The notes beneath the pieces were generated by a model, which was not told where the DNA came from, made no database searches, and saw only the letters and a list, made by a program, of their open reading frames with translations. The position numbers were made by a program, and so were the translations under genes. A stretch of DNA of 64,000 nt from an uncultured Bacillota bacterium (GTDB lineage Bacteria > Bacillota > Clostridia > Christensenellales > UBA1242): positions 1 through 64,000 of the forward strand of contig CASDUK010000002.1 of assembly GCA_949283975.1 (NCBI GenBank). The letters run 5' to 3'. Of the stretch, positions 34,559 through 43,481 are shown piece after piece (positions within the stretch are counted from its first letter, which is position 1; each line of letters opens with the position of its first letter).

Positions 34559-35929
34559 ATGGCTAAAACAATGGAAGAAATAGTTGCCCACTGCAAAAAC
34601 ACAGGTTTCATTTTCCCGGGAAGCGAAATTTATGGCGGCCTTGCAAACTCTTGGGACTATGGCCCTCTTGGGGTTGAACTTAAAAACAACATTAAAAAAC
34701 TTTGGTGGGAAAAATTTGTTCAAAAAAGAGAAAATTCTTTTGGAATAGATTGTGCAATTTTAATGAACCCTCGCGTTTGGGAGGCAAGCGGCCATGTTTC
34801 TTCTTTTTCAGACCCTCTTGTTGATTGCAAGGAATGCAAAGCAAGGTTCAGAGCAGACAACTTAATTTCAGATTTTTCAAAGGGAGAAGTTAACCCAGAT
34901 TTAATGACCCGCGAAGAAATGAGCAAATATCTCTCGGAAAACCATGTTCCCTGCCCTGTTTGCAAAAAAAGTAATTTTACGCCAATTCGCGAATTTAATC
35001 TTCTTTTTCAAACCCACAGAGGTGTTACAAAAGAAAGCCAGCAAGATATTTATCTTCGCCCAGAAACAGCCCAAGGCGAATATGTTAATTTTCTAAATGT
35101 TCAAAGAACAATGAGAGCAAAAGTTCCGTTTGGTATCGGCCAAATTGGAAAAGCTTTTAGAAACGAAATTACGCCGGGAAATTTCACTTTTAGACAAATT
35201 GAATTTGAACAGATGGAATATCAGTGGTTCTGCCACGAAGGCGAAGATGAAAAGTATTACGAAGAATTTAAAAATGCGTCAAAAGATTTCTTTTTAAGCC
35301 TAGGAATAAGTGAAGACAAGTTAAGGTTTCACGACCACGACAAATTGGCTTTCTATGCAAAAGCTGCGTGCGACCTTCAGTTCCTCTTTCCCTTTGGTTG
35401 GGACGAAGTTAACGGAATTCACAACAGAACAAACTATGACCTTTCGCGCCACCAAGAGTTCAGCGGAAAGGCAATGCAATATCTAGACCCAATAACAAAC
35501 GAAAAATTCATTCCGTTTGTAATTGAAAATTCCTATGGGTTAGACCGCGCAATTCTAGCTGTAATTTGCAACAGCTATGAAACAGAAAAACTTGAAGACG
35601 GCGAGGAAAGAGAAATTATGAGAATAATTCCAAAACTTGCCCCGTTTAAAGTTGCAGTTTTGCCGCTTATGAAAAAAGATTTGTCGGAAAAAGCAAAAGA
35701 ACTCTTCTCAAAACTTTCTCAAAGTTTTAGAACAATTTATGACGACACTGGTTCAATTGGAAAGCGTTACCGCAGGCAAGACCAAATTGGAACGCCGCTT
35801 TGCGTAACAGTTGACTATGAAACACTTGAAAACCAAACGGTAACAGTTAGAGACCGCGACACAATGGCTCAAATTAGGCTTCCAATTTCAGAGCTTGAGG
35901 GCTATATTTCAAAAATTGTAAATTGCTAA
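34559..35929 (+). CDS. glyS: glycyl-tRNA synthetase, dimeric (GlyQS) type
   Basis: A 456-residue class II enzyme of the alpha-2 type. Motifs include the N-terminal IFPGSEIYGG.A.SWDYGP, the zinc-type Cys set CKECKARF...CPVCKK, motif 2 RNEITPGNFTFRQIEFEQME, and GLDRA in motif 3, then an anticodon-binding domain (about 350-456). Start ATG 34559 follows AAGGAGAAG; an in-frame TTG at 34535 is rejected because the RBS would lie inside. Confidence 0.96.
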   Translation: MAKTMEEIVAHCKNTGFIFPGSEIYGGLANSWDYGPLGVELKNNIKKLWWEKFVQKRENSFGIDCAILMNPRVWEASGHVSSFSDPLVDCKECKARFRADNLISDFSKGEVNPDLMTREEMSKYLSENHVPCPVCKKSNFTPIREFNLLFQTHRGVTKESQQDIYLRPETAQGEYVNFLNVQRTMRAKVPFGIGQIGKAFRNEITPGNFTFRQIEFEQMEYQWFCHEGEDEKYYEEFKNASKDFFLSLGISEDKLRFHDHDKLAFYAKAACDLQFLFPFGWDEVNGIHNRTNYDLSRHQEFSGKAMQYLDPITNEKFIPFVIENSYGLDRAILAVICNSYETEKLEDGEEREIMRIIPKLAPFKVAVLPLMKKDLSEKAKELFSKLSQSFRTIYDDTGSIGKRYRRQDQIGTPLCVTVDYETLENQTVTVRDRDTMAQIRLPISELEGYISKIVNC

Positions 35930-37098
35930 TTAGAAACCAGTTCTAAAAAGTCATCTGCAAAGTTAACAATAATTTCATTTGCAACCAAAATCCCCTTTCC
36001 CGTTAAACGAAGAAAATTTCCTTCAAGGGAAATTAGGCCGGCTTTTAAATAGGTTGCAATTTTTTTTGCGTGAACTTTCTCAATGTCGAAAAAATTTTCC
36101 TTAAATTCCTTTAAGTTTAGCCCTTCGCTAGTTCTAAGTGAGAGCATAAGCGTTTCTTCGGCGCACTGTTTTTTTGTTAAATTTTCTGTTTTAATAACGC
36201 CGCTTTCAATTAAATTTTTTTTGTTTGGAGCTTTTTCAAAAACCTTTAAATACAGCCTAAAATCCTCTGTGTTTGCAAATCTTTGATTTTCAACAAACGA
36301 GTGGGCAGCAAGACCAAAACCAAGGTAGTTTTGTCTTTTCCAATAGGCTTGATTGTGGCAAGATTCAAAAGACGGCTTTGCAAAGTTTGAAATTTCATAG
36401 CGCTTAAACCCAAGTTTTTTAAGCGTTTTAACGCTTGCTTCATACTGCTCTATAATTTCTTCCTCGTTCGGCTTGTAATATTGTTCAAGTTTAGTTCCCT
36501 CCGTCTCTAACATATAGCAAGAAAAATGTGTGACGAATGTTCCAAGTTTTTTAAGAGTTGAAACAAGTTGGGTTTTTGTTTGGAAGGGAAGAGCCAAAAT
36601 AAAATCAACCGAAATGTTTTTAAACCCAATTTTATTTGCAAATTTTAAAAGAGAAATAACTTTTGTTTTATAGCTTTCCGCCTCCTTTGCCGAAAGCCTT
36701 CCAACAAAAGTTAGCGATCGCTTGTTAAATGTTTGAACCCCAAAACTAATTCTGTTTATTCCAAAAGATAAATAACTTAGAAGCATTTCTTCGCTTGTTG
36801 AATTTGGATTTAGTTCAATTGTTATCTCTGCATCATCTAAAACAAAAAAATTTTGTTTAATTTTATCCAAAATCCTTTTAATTTGTTTTGTTTCAACAAT
36901 CGATGGTGTTCCTCCGCCAAGATAAATTGTTTTAACTGGTTGGTTTTTAAACTGACTTGCTCTAAATTCAATTTCTTTTTCTAGCGCGTTGAAATATTGC
37001 TCCTGTTCACTTAAATTTGCTTTAAAGGAACAGAAGTTGCAATAGTAACACTTTTTTGAGCAAAACGGAACGTGAACATAAATTGAAAGCTTTTTCAT
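35926..37098 (-). CDS. hemW: HemW-like radical SAM protein
   Basis: A 390-residue radical SAM protein. The cluster motif CSKKCYYCNF, the following GGGTPS and the C-terminal HemW domain (about 300-385) match the coproporphyrinogen-oxidase-like HemW family, thought to be a haem chaperone. The HemN-type catalytic extras are absent. It lies 40 nt after lepA, the usual Firmicute neighbour (lepA-hemW), and converges with glyS with a 4-nt overlap. Confidence 0.92.
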   Translation of the reverse strand: MKKLSIYVHVPFCSKKCYYCNFCSFKANLSEQEQYFNALEKEIEFRASQFKNQPVKTIYLGGGTPSIVETKQIKRILDKIKQNFFVLDDAEITIELNPNSTSEEMLLSYLSFGINRISFGVQTFNKRSLTFVGRLSAKEAESYKTKVISLLKFANKIGFKNISVDFILALPFQTKTQLVSTLKKLGTFVTHFSCYMLETEGTKLEQYYKPNEEEIIEQYEASVKTLKKLGFKRYEISNFAKPSFESCHNQAYWKRQNYLGFGLAAHSFVENQRFANTEDFRLYLKVFEKAPNKKNLIESGVIKTENLTKKQCAEETLMLSLRTSEGLNLKEFKENFFDIEKVHAKKIATYLKAGLISLEGNFLRLTGKGILVANEIIVNFADDFLELVSN

Positions 37099-37138
37099 TG
37101 TTTCTCAATCCTGTCATTAATTTTCAACATTTTTCTAC

Positions 37139-38944
37139 TTAGTTTTCATCTAATTTTAAAATGCTCATAAAAGCCTCGCTTGGAAGTTGAACAGAACCAA
37201 TTTGCCTCATCTTTTTCTTCCCGGCTTTTTGCTTTTCAAGCAGCTTTCTTTTTCGCGAAATATCTCCGCCATAACATTTTGCCAAAACATCTTTTCTCAT
37301 TGCCTTAACGGTTTCTCGCGCAATAACCTTGTTTCCAATTGAAGCTTGAATTGGAATTTCAAAAAGCTGACGCGGAATTACATTTTTAAGTTTTTCCGCA
37401 ATTGCCCTCCCGCGCGAATAAGCCTTATCTCTGTGAACAATTATGCTTAGTGCGTCGCACGGCTCTCCGTTTAGAAGAATGTCAAGCTTAACCAAATCGC
37501 TTTCCTCAAAACCAATGAACTCATAGTCCAAACTCGCATATCCTCGCGTTCTAGATTTCAAACTATCAAAAAAGTCATAAATAATTTCATTTAGCGGAAG
37601 TTTGTAAACAATTTTAACTCTTGAAGCATCAAGGTATTGCATGTCTAAATATACGCCGCGCTTTTCTTGGCAGAGCTCCATAATTGCCCCAACATATTCT
37701 GACGGCGTTAAAATTTGCGCGCGAACAATTGGCTCTTCAATTTTAACAATATCTGTTGGCTTTGGAAGAAGTGAAGGATTTGAAACAGAAACAACCTCGC
37801 CATTTGTTTTATAAACATTGTAAGCAACGCCGGGGGCTGTTGTTATAAGCTCCAAGTTAAACTCGCGCTCCAACCTTTCCGTTATGATTTCCATGTGCAA
37901 AAGCCCAAGAAAGCCGCATCTAAACCCAAATCCAAGCGCCGCAGAGTTCTCTGGGCTAAACGAAAGCGCAGCATCGTTAAGTTTAAGTTTTTCAAGCGCA
38001 TCTTTAAGGTCATTATACTTAGAGCCATCAACCAAAAAAATTCCGCTGTAAACAACAGGAACAGCATCTTTATAGCCTGGAAGCGGAGTTGTTGCCGGGT
38101 TTTGCGCATCTGTAATTGTGTCTCCAACGCGTGTTTCGGAAACATTTTTTATGCTAGCACAAAGATAGCCAACCTCGCCTGCCTCAAGTTTTTCACATGG
38201 TTGCATCTCTGGAACAAAACAGCCAACTTCGGTTACTTCGAAAACTTTTTTTGTTTTCATCATTTGAATTTTGCTTCCAACCTTAACGCTTCCATCAACA
38301 ATTCTAACAACGCAAATTGCGCCCTTAAAATTGTCATAAACGCTGTCAAAAATAAGCGCTTTTAGCGGCGCATTCTCATCGCCCTTTGGCGCGGGAACTT
38401 TTTCAACAATCATGTCCAAAACTTTTTCGATGTTAGTTCCCTCTTTTGCAGAAATTGCCGGCGCATCAGAAGCGGAAAGCCCAATTACATCTTCAATCTC
38501 CTTCCTAACTTTTTCAACATCTGCACTTGGAAGGTCAATTTTATTTATAACCGGCAAAATTTCAAGGTTGTTGTCAAGCGCCAAATAGCAGTTTGCAAGC
38601 GTTTGCGCCTCAACCCCTTGGGTTGCATCAACAATTAAAAGCGCGCCTTCGCAAGCTGCAAGAGACCTAGAAACTTCATAGGTAAAATCAACATGCCCAG
38701 GCGTGTCAATTAAATTAAGCGTGTATTCAACGCCGCCCTTAACATATTTCATCTTTGTTGGGGTTAATTTAATTGTAATTCCCCTTTCGCGCTCCAAATC
38801 CATGCTGTCTAGAAGTTGATTTTCCATGTCTCTTAAAGAAACAGTGTTTGTTTTTTCTAAAAGCCTGTCTGCAAGCGTGCTCTTTCCATGGTCAATGTGG
38901 GCAACAATTGAAAAATTTCTAATTTTACTCATTCTCTCGTTCAT
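37139..38944 (-). CDS. lepA: elongation factor 4 (LepA)
   Basis: A 601-residue translational GTPase that acts on stalled or assembling ribosomes. G1 [10 protein letters not shown]3 DTPGHVDF, G4 NKID and the LepA C-terminal domain (ending [13 protein letters not shown]) are all present. Two ATGs are possible: 38944 ([10 protein letters not shown]) and 38932 (MSKIRN, nearer the usual family start). A TATAAT box sits 7 nt before 38944, so that start would be leaderless; 38932 would have only a GAGAG-like RBS. Confidence 0.95.
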   Translation of the reverse strand: MNERMSKIRNFSIVAHIDHGKSTLADRLLEKTNTVSLRDMENQLLDSMDLERERGITIKLTPTKMKYVKGGVEYTLNLIDTPGHVDFTYEVSRSLAACEGALLIVDATQGVEAQTLANCYLALDNNLEILPVINKIDLPSADVEKVRKEIEDVIGLSASDAPAISAKEGTNIEKVLDMIVEKVPAPKGDENAPLKALIFDSVYDNFKGAICVVRIVDGSVKVGSKIQMMKTKKVFEVTEVGCFVPEMQPCEKLEAGEVGYLCASIKNVSETRVGDTITDAQNPATTPLPGYKDAVPVVYSGIFLVDGSKYNDLKDALEKLKLNDAALSFSPENSAALGFGFRCGFLGLLHMEIITERLEREFNLELITTAPGVAYNVYKTNGEVVSVSNPSLLPKPTDIVKIEEPIVRAQILTPSEYVGAIMELCQEKRGVYLDMQYLDASRVKIVYKLPLNEIIYDFFDSLKSRTRGYASLDYEFIGFEESDLVKLDILLNGEPCDALSIIVHRDKAYSRGRAIAEKLKNVIPRQLFEIPIQASIGNKVIARETVKAMRKDVLAKCYGGDISRKRKLLEKQKAGKKKMRQIGSVQLPSEAFMSILKLDEN

Positions 38945-38951
38945 CAAAAGT

Positions 38952-38980
38952 ATTATAATTCAAACCATCAAATTCAACAA
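38952..38980 (-). promoter_or_regulatory. lepA promoter, leaderless layout
   Basis: Minus-strand TTGTTG (38975-38980), 17 bp, TATAAT (38952-38957), then 7 nt to ATG 38944. Confidence 0.65.
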
Positions 38981-39061
38981 ATATTTTATTATTTTTTTTA
39001 AATTTACTTTTTAAATAATGGTTTTTATGGTAACATATATATGTTAAGAAAGGTGGGAAAA

Positions 39062-39787
39062 ATGGATTTATTTAAGTCTTGGCTGGTTGAAAAATATGTT
39101 GCCCATAGGGGGCTTCATGACGAACAGAGCCCAGAAAATTCGCTTTCGGCCTTTGAAAAGGCAATTGAAAATGGATATGTAATTGAACTTGATGTTCAAC
39201 AAATTTCAGACGGAACTGTAATTGTTTTTCACGATTCAACGCTCTCTCGCCTAACCGGTCATGACGGTTATGTTAAATATCTAATTAAAGAAGATCTTTC
39301 TTCCTGCTTTCTTGGAGGAACTAAAGAAACAATTCCAACTTTTCAAGAGGCGCTGGACAAAATTGCCGGGCAAACGCCAATTATAATTGAAATTAAAAAT
39401 TCAGGAAAGCCGGGAAAATTAGAGAGTCAAGTTTTGGAACACCTTAAAAATTATTCCGGAGAATATGCAATTATGTCATTCAACCCATATGTTTTAAAGT
39501 GGTTTAAAGACAATGCTCCAAACATAATTCGCGGCCAACTCTCCTCCTTTTTTAAAAATGAAAAATTAAGCTTGTTAAAAAGAGTTGTTTTAAAGAAAAT
39601 GCTTTTAAACAAGGTTTGCGAGCCAAATTTTATTGCATACAACGCGCAAAACCTTCCAAACCGTTTTGTAAGAAAATATAACACTCTTCCCCTTTTAGCC
39701 TGGACAATTAGAAGTCAAGAAGAATATATGAAAGTTGTTAAATATTGCGACAACATAATTTTTGAGGGCTTTCAGCCCAAAATTTAA
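39062..39787 (+). CDS. glycerophosphodiester phosphodiesterase
   Basis: A 241-residue cytoplasmic GDPD of the GlpQ/UgpQ fold, releasing glycerol 3-phosphate from deacylated phospholipids. Metal and catalytic residues are in AHRGLHDEQSPENSLSAF, ELDVQ and VFHDSTLSRLTG; EIK is the third metal site. There is no signal peptide. Start ATG 39062 (MDLFKS) has AGGTGGG upstream; an in-frame ATG at 39041 lacks one. Confidence 0.92.
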   Translation: MDLFKSWLVEKYVAHRGLHDEQSPENSLSAFEKAIENGYVIELDVQQISDGTVIVFHDSTLSRLTGHDGYVKYLIKEDLSSCFLGGTKETIPTFQEALDKIAGQTPIIIEIKNSGKPGKLESQVLEHLKNYSGEYAIMSFNPYVLKWFKDNAPNIIRGQLSSFFKNEKLSLLKRVVLKKMLLNKVCEPNFIAYNAQNLPNRFVRKYNTLPLLAWTIRSQEEYMKVVKYCDNIIFEGFQPKI

Positions 39788-39806
39788 ACGGCATTGCCGT
39801 TTTTTT
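39786..39806 (+). terminator. terminator of the GDPD gene
   Basis: Stem AAACGGC/GCCGTTT with loop ATT, then a T run. Confidence 0.8.
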
Positions 39807-39812
39807 GGGGTA

Positions 39813-39842
39813 TTGACAAAATACAACATTCGATGATAAAAT
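39813..39842 (+). promoter_or_regulatory. promoter of the PIN-like gene
   Basis: TTGACA (39813-39818), 18 bp, TAAAAT (39837-39842), then GAGGG 7 nt before ATG 39858. It directly follows the upstream terminator. Confidence 0.75.
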
Positions 39843-39857
39843 ATTAATGAGGGTAAC

Positions 39858-40523
39858 ATGAGAAGAATTGCGGTTGATACTAATACTTTAAGCGAACTTG
39901 TTGGAATTTACAAGTTCATAAAAAAATACCGAGCTAAAGGATACGCAATGGAGGCAATTACAACAGCCTTAATAATGAACTTCAGCCCGCTAAAATTGCC
40001 CAACGCTGTAAGTTTGTATAATGCATATAGCCTTATTGCAATTGGCAAAATAAAGTTAATAATTCTTCCAACTGTTTTTAAAGAAGCAACTCAATATGGA
40101 GATTTTAACCCAGAACATCCAGATTATCAAAAATATTTCGATGACAGCAAAAGTAATTTATCAGTTTTCATTCGCGATTATTGTTCAAACGGGTGTGTAA
40201 AATTCAATAAAACAGAGAAGCGACATATCGAAGAGCTAACTAAACGTTTTATGGATGGCGAGGCCTTTCATCCAAACAAGAATCCAGAAAACGCAACAAA
40301 TGATGCAAGAATTATGGCAGAAACAATGTTTGCAGGAGTTGATTATCTGTTGACACTCGACAATCACTTCTTTAATAACGAAGACAAAATAAATATTATT
40401 GCACGTGGTCTAAATCTTGAAAACAACGGCGACATTAGAAACTTTAATCCGAGTGCTAGGCCAGTCTCCCCTGGAAAAGATTTAACAGATTTACTTGAAA
40501 AAATACAAGGGTCAGAGTTTTAA
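39858..40523 (+). CDS. PIN-domain-like ribonuclease, orphan
   Basis: A 221-residue protein. Acidic positions of the PIN fold can be placed: Asp in AVDTNTLSE near residue 7, Glu in TVFKEATQ, Asp in NDARIMAE and Asp in LLTLDNHFF. VapC-type RNases have this order but are usually about 130 residues; here an insertion lies between the first two motifs and an extra tail follows. No antitoxin-like gene sits beside it; it is monocistronic with its own promoter and terminator. A housekeeping or defence nuclease is as likely as a toxin. Confidence 0.7.
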   Translation: MRRIAVDTNTLSELVGIYKFIKKYRAKGYAMEAITTALIMNFSPLKLPNAVSLYNAYSLIAIGKIKLIILPTVFKEATQYGDFNPEHPDYQKYFDDSKSNLSVFIRDYCSNGCVKFNKTEKRHIEELTKRFMDGEAFHPNKNPENATNDARIMAETMFAGVDYLLTLDNHFFNNEDKINIIARGLNLENNGDIRNFNPSARPVSPGKDLTDLLEKIQGSEF

Positions 40524-40538
40524 CTCTTGCCCTTTTTT
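40508..40538. terminator. bidirectional terminator, PIN gene/rarA
   Basis: Hairpin AAGGGTCAGAG/CTCTTGCCCTT (one mismatch, one G-T pair) with T run. It contains the overlapping stop codons of both convergent genes. Confidence 0.75.
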
Positions 40539-41779
40539 ATTACAATGTTCTTTTCCTTTCCATTTTTTGAAGGAACATAGAACACTTCGTTTTTAATCTC
40601 ATCCGGAAGATATTGCTGGTCGACAAATCCTCCGTAGTCATGAGGATATTTATATTTAATCTTCTTTGTGTCATTCGTTGACGGATGATTTCTTAAATGA
40701 AAGGGAACTTCGCTGTCTGCAAATTTTTCCGCCATGCTCCCCGCTTTGTTCATTGCAATTAGAACAGAGTTTGATTTTTCTGCAGTGCAGGCATAAATTA
40801 TTGCATGAGAAAGGTTTAACAACCCTTCGGGAAGGCCAAGGTTTTTAAGCGAATAAAGCGCGCAATTTGCAAGCAGAAGCGCGTTGCTGTCCGCCATTCC
40901 AATATCCTCGCTGCAATGAGCAATTAGGCGTCTTGCAATAATCAATGGGTCGCAACCGGCTTTAATCAGCCTTTGGGCGTAAAAAAGCGCTGCGTCTGGG
41001 TCGCTTCCTCTAATGCTTTTACAAAAGGCGCTTAATATGTCATAAAATTTTGTTTCATCAACCGAAAGCGCTTTTTTTTGAATACAGTTCTCTGCAATTT
41101 CAAGATTTATGTTTACAACTCCGTTCTTATCTGGCTGGGTTGTTAAAAAGGCAAGCTCAAGGCCGTTTAACGCCGCGCGCAAATCTCCCCCGCAAACCCA
41201 TGCAAAATGTTCAAGCGCCTGCTGCGTTATGTTAACCTTGCTTTTTCCAAAGCCGCGTTCGTCTTTAATTGCTCTTTTAAGCGCAAGAACAATATCTTTT
41301 TTTTCAAGTGGCTTAAACTCAAAAACCATACATCTTGAAACAATTGCCGGCGTCATGGAATGATATGGGCTTTCGGTTGTTGTTCCAATAAAAACAATTG
41401 TTCCATCTTCAACCGCAGGCAAAATGCTGTCGCTTTGAGCTTTGCTCCATCTGTGACATTCATCTAAAAGCAAATATGTTTGTCTTGAAAAAAGACTTTT
41501 GTCCCTTCTTGCTTCATCAATTATTTTTTTAACATCGGCAACTCCGCTTGAAACTGCATTTAATTTTTTGAAAATTCCATTATCCAAATTTGCAATTATG
41601 TTTGCAAGAGTTGACTTTCCCGTTCCGGGCGGGCCAAAGAAAATTGCGCTTCCAAGCGTTCCCGCCTCAATTGCGCGCCTAAAAAGCGAACCTTTCTTTG
41701 CAATGTGTTCTTGACCAACAAATTCCTCAAATGTTCTCGGCCTAACCCTTTGGGCAAGCGGAACTCTTTTTTCTTCCAT
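40520..41779 (-). CDS. rarA: replication-associated recombination protein RarA (MgsA)
   Basis: A 419-residue AAA+ ATPase acting at stalled forks. Walker A is GPPGTGKST, Walker B LLLDECHRW (DECH), sensor TTTESP, and the C-terminal tetramerisation domain ends in YLPDE. The ATG at 41779 must be the start because a perfect extended -10 (TGGTATAAT) lies 6 nt upstream, inside the longer in-frame TTG extension. This predicts a leaderless mRNA; no SD exists. Confidence 0.94.
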   Translation of the reverse strand: MEEKRVPLAQRVRPRTFEEFVGQEHIAKKGSLFRRAIEAGTLGSAIFFGPPGTGKSTLANIIANLDNGIFKKLNAVSSGVADVKKIIDEARRDKSLFSRQTYLLLDECHRWSKAQSDSILPAVEDGTIVFIGTTTESPYHSMTPAIVSRCMVFEFKPLEKKDIVLALKRAIKDERGFGKSKVNITQQALEHFAWVCGGDLRAALNGLELAFLTTQPDKNGVVNINLEIAENCIQKKALSVDETKFYDILSAFCKSIRGSDPDAALFYAQRLIKAGCDPLIIARRLIAHCSEDIGMADSNALLLANCALYSLKNLGLPEGLLNLSHAIIYACTAEKSNSVLIAMNKAGSMAEKFADSEVPFHLRNHPSTNDTKKIKYKYPHDYGGFVDQQYLPDEIKNEVFYVPSKNGKEKNIVIKKGKS

Positions 41780-41785
41780 AAAATT

Positions 41786-41791
41786 ATTATA
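41786..41791 (-). promoter_or_regulatory. rarA extended -10, leaderless layout
   Basis: TATAAT preceded by TGG on the minus strand, ending 6 nt before ATG 41779. Only a weak -35 (TTTCAA, 18 bp upstream) is present, as expected with an extended -10. Confidence 0.7.
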
Positions 41792-41818
41792 CCACAAACT
41801 AAAATATATTTGAAATAA

Positions 41819-43276
41819 TTAAGAGATTAAAACAACGGGTTTTTTCAAACTTTGCAAATTAATAACAGAAATGTTTTTAAGCGAAAGTGATTCAATCTTT
41901 TTCCCGCCCATAAAATTGCCACAATAAATTTGCTTGTCTTCTCCATTGTAATTAAAACAAATTTTAAAAGGAATTTGAGTCTTTGGAGAAATTAAAAGTT
42001 TTTCTCCCATAAGATTAACTCCAAAAACCTTGTTTAAAAGAAAGCTATATAAATCTGAATAACATTTTGAGTTTGAAACAAGGGTTTTGTAATCAAGCTT
42101 TAAAAACTCTGAAATAAATTTTCTGTTTAATTCAACCTTTTTTTGTTTTAAATAATTTATTGAATAAAACTCATCAACAAGTTTTTTTCTAAGAAAAATA
42201 TTAAAAAATTCATTAAATTTCCTATTTTTCGTATAAATTTTTAAATTATATAGTTTATTTTTATTAATTTTATCTTCAAAAATAATTTTTTTATAATTTT
42301 CGATGTGATTTGAGTTTAAAAAAAGAAATTCAAAGTTTTTTTTAACATTAAATTCAACGCATAAAAAACTTTTTCCAAAGTTGTTAATTTTATAGGCCTT
42401 AGAGATTTTTTGATTGGAAACAAAATTGGTTTCTTCACCAAGGGGTGAAACTATTTTAATGTTGTTTTTATTGATATAAAAATTAAAATAAAAATTTTTC
42501 TGGGCCAAAATAATTGTAAGTTTCTCGCTTGCTTTTGGAATTATCTTGTAACTTAAATTACCTTTGGAGTAAAACCTTTTAATTTCAACTTCGCCTGAAA
42601 AGAGAAAATCTGTTTCAGTTTTTGGCGCTTCAAAAGAATAATTTGGATTATAATTCAAATCCAGCTTGCAAAGCTCTTCATAAAGTTTTAGGTTGATATC
42701 CAAAGGCGAAATTTGTTTTAAATTAGTTTCAAGAGTTGAATCTGAAACCAAAATTGGTTGAAAACTTGTTCTTTTCATAACCTCAAAAACAGCCTCTTCC
42801 AAAACTGTTTGCGAATATCTTAAAGAATTAAAAAGCATGGTTGGTTTAGTTAAATCAAACCCCGCATGGCAAATTTTATTAAAATCAATTTCACAGCTAA
42901 GAAGAGTTTGGTTTAAGCTAAGCCTTCTATAAATTTTGTCAATTAAAAACTTTGTTGAAAGGCTTGTTTTAAAAAATTCCTTTCCATATAAAAATTTTGC
43001 AAAAAAGGGTCGCGATTGAACCGTTCTTTTTGGAATAACCTTTAAAAGGTTATATCTCTTTTTCGCAAAAGCCTTTTTCTTTGGCGCTTTAAAAGCGTTT
43101 CGTGCCGTCTCCCTTTCCAAAATAAAGAGAACTGCCAAAAAAAGCTGTTTTAAAAAAGCAAAAACAAAAATTAATGTTAAGCATAAAAAGAAGGAAAAAA
43201 TTCCCATAAGAAAATTTTTTCCATATGTAGAATTATTAAACCTCTTTCTTCTCTTCCACTTCTTGCTTTTTAACAA
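41819..43276 (-). CDS. membrane-anchored protein of unknown function
   Basis: Up to 485 residues. A very basic N-terminus, one or two membrane helices (about 24-55), then a long region rich in Lys, Asn and Phe. The start is uncertain: TTG 43276 as given, or ATG 43207 just before the helix; neither has a strong RBS. A 31-codon ORF with a good RBS ends just upstream and could couple translation. Two segments (FNEFFNIFLRKKLVDEFYSI and, near the C-terminus, VFGVNLMGEKLLISP) faintly recall GH94/NdvB-type glycan phosphorylases, but the catalytic core is not there. I do not recognise a function; a decayed glycan enzyme is one option. Confidence 0.6.
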   Translation of the reverse strand: MLKSKKWKRRKRFNNSTYGKNFLMGIFSFFLCLTLIFVFAFLKQLFLAVLFILERETARNAFKAPKKKAFAKKRYNLLKVIPKRTVQSRPFFAKFLYGKEFFKTSLSTKFLIDKIYRRLSLNQTLLSCEIDFNKICHAGFDLTKPTMLFNSLRYSQTVLEEAVFEVMKRTSFQPILVSDSTLETNLKQISPLDINLKLYEELCKLDLNYNPNYSFEAPKTETDFLFSGEVEIKRFYSKGNLSYKIIPKASEKLTIILAQKNFYFNFYINKNNIKIVSPLGEETNFVSNQKISKAYKINNFGKSFLCVEFNVKKNFEFLFLNSNHIENYKKIIFEDKINKNKLYNLKIYTKNRKFNEFFNIFLRKKLVDEFYSINYLKQKKVELNRKFISEFLKLDYKTLVSNSKCYSDLYSFLLNKVFGVNLMGEKLLISPKTQIPFKICFNYNGEDKQIYCGNFMGGKKIESLSLKNISVINLQSLKKPVVLIS

Positions 43277-43331
43277 AAGGTTTTAGCAAAAAAGAAAGAA
43301 ACTTTGGCGCTTTAAAACAAAAAATTTTCAT
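43236..43331 (-). CDS. small basic peptide ORF, 31 residues
   Basis: ATG 43331 has AAAAGGGG about 7 nt upstream. The product begins MKIFCFKAPK, has a short hydrophobic stretch (about 11-20) and ends in a Lys/Glu-rich tail. It overlaps the longest form of the next gene in another frame. It may be a real small membrane peptide, a leader for coupling, or the true N-terminus separated by a frameshift. Confidence 0.4.
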   Translation of the reverse strand: MKIFCFKAPKFLSFLLKPFVKKQEVEEKKEV

Positions 43332-43481
43332 CTTTCATCCCCTTTTCTAGTTTATGTTATGCTAAACCAAGTTTTTTTGTTACGAACAAATTAGCTACTT
43401 CTTTTATAAAATGAAATAGCGGAAAATTTTTCCGCGCCAAAAGAAAAAGTTTATAAGAAAAATTTAAGATAAAAGAAAAAT

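Noticed and set aside
10890-35929. T-box riboswitches before alaS, tyrS and glyS
   Set aside because: Upstream regions are too short or hold only a promoter; no T-box core or antiterminator is visible.
41819-43276. Naming the unknown membrane protein as an NdvB/GH94 enzyme
   Set aside because: Only two short faint resemblances and no catalytic core; kept as a question.
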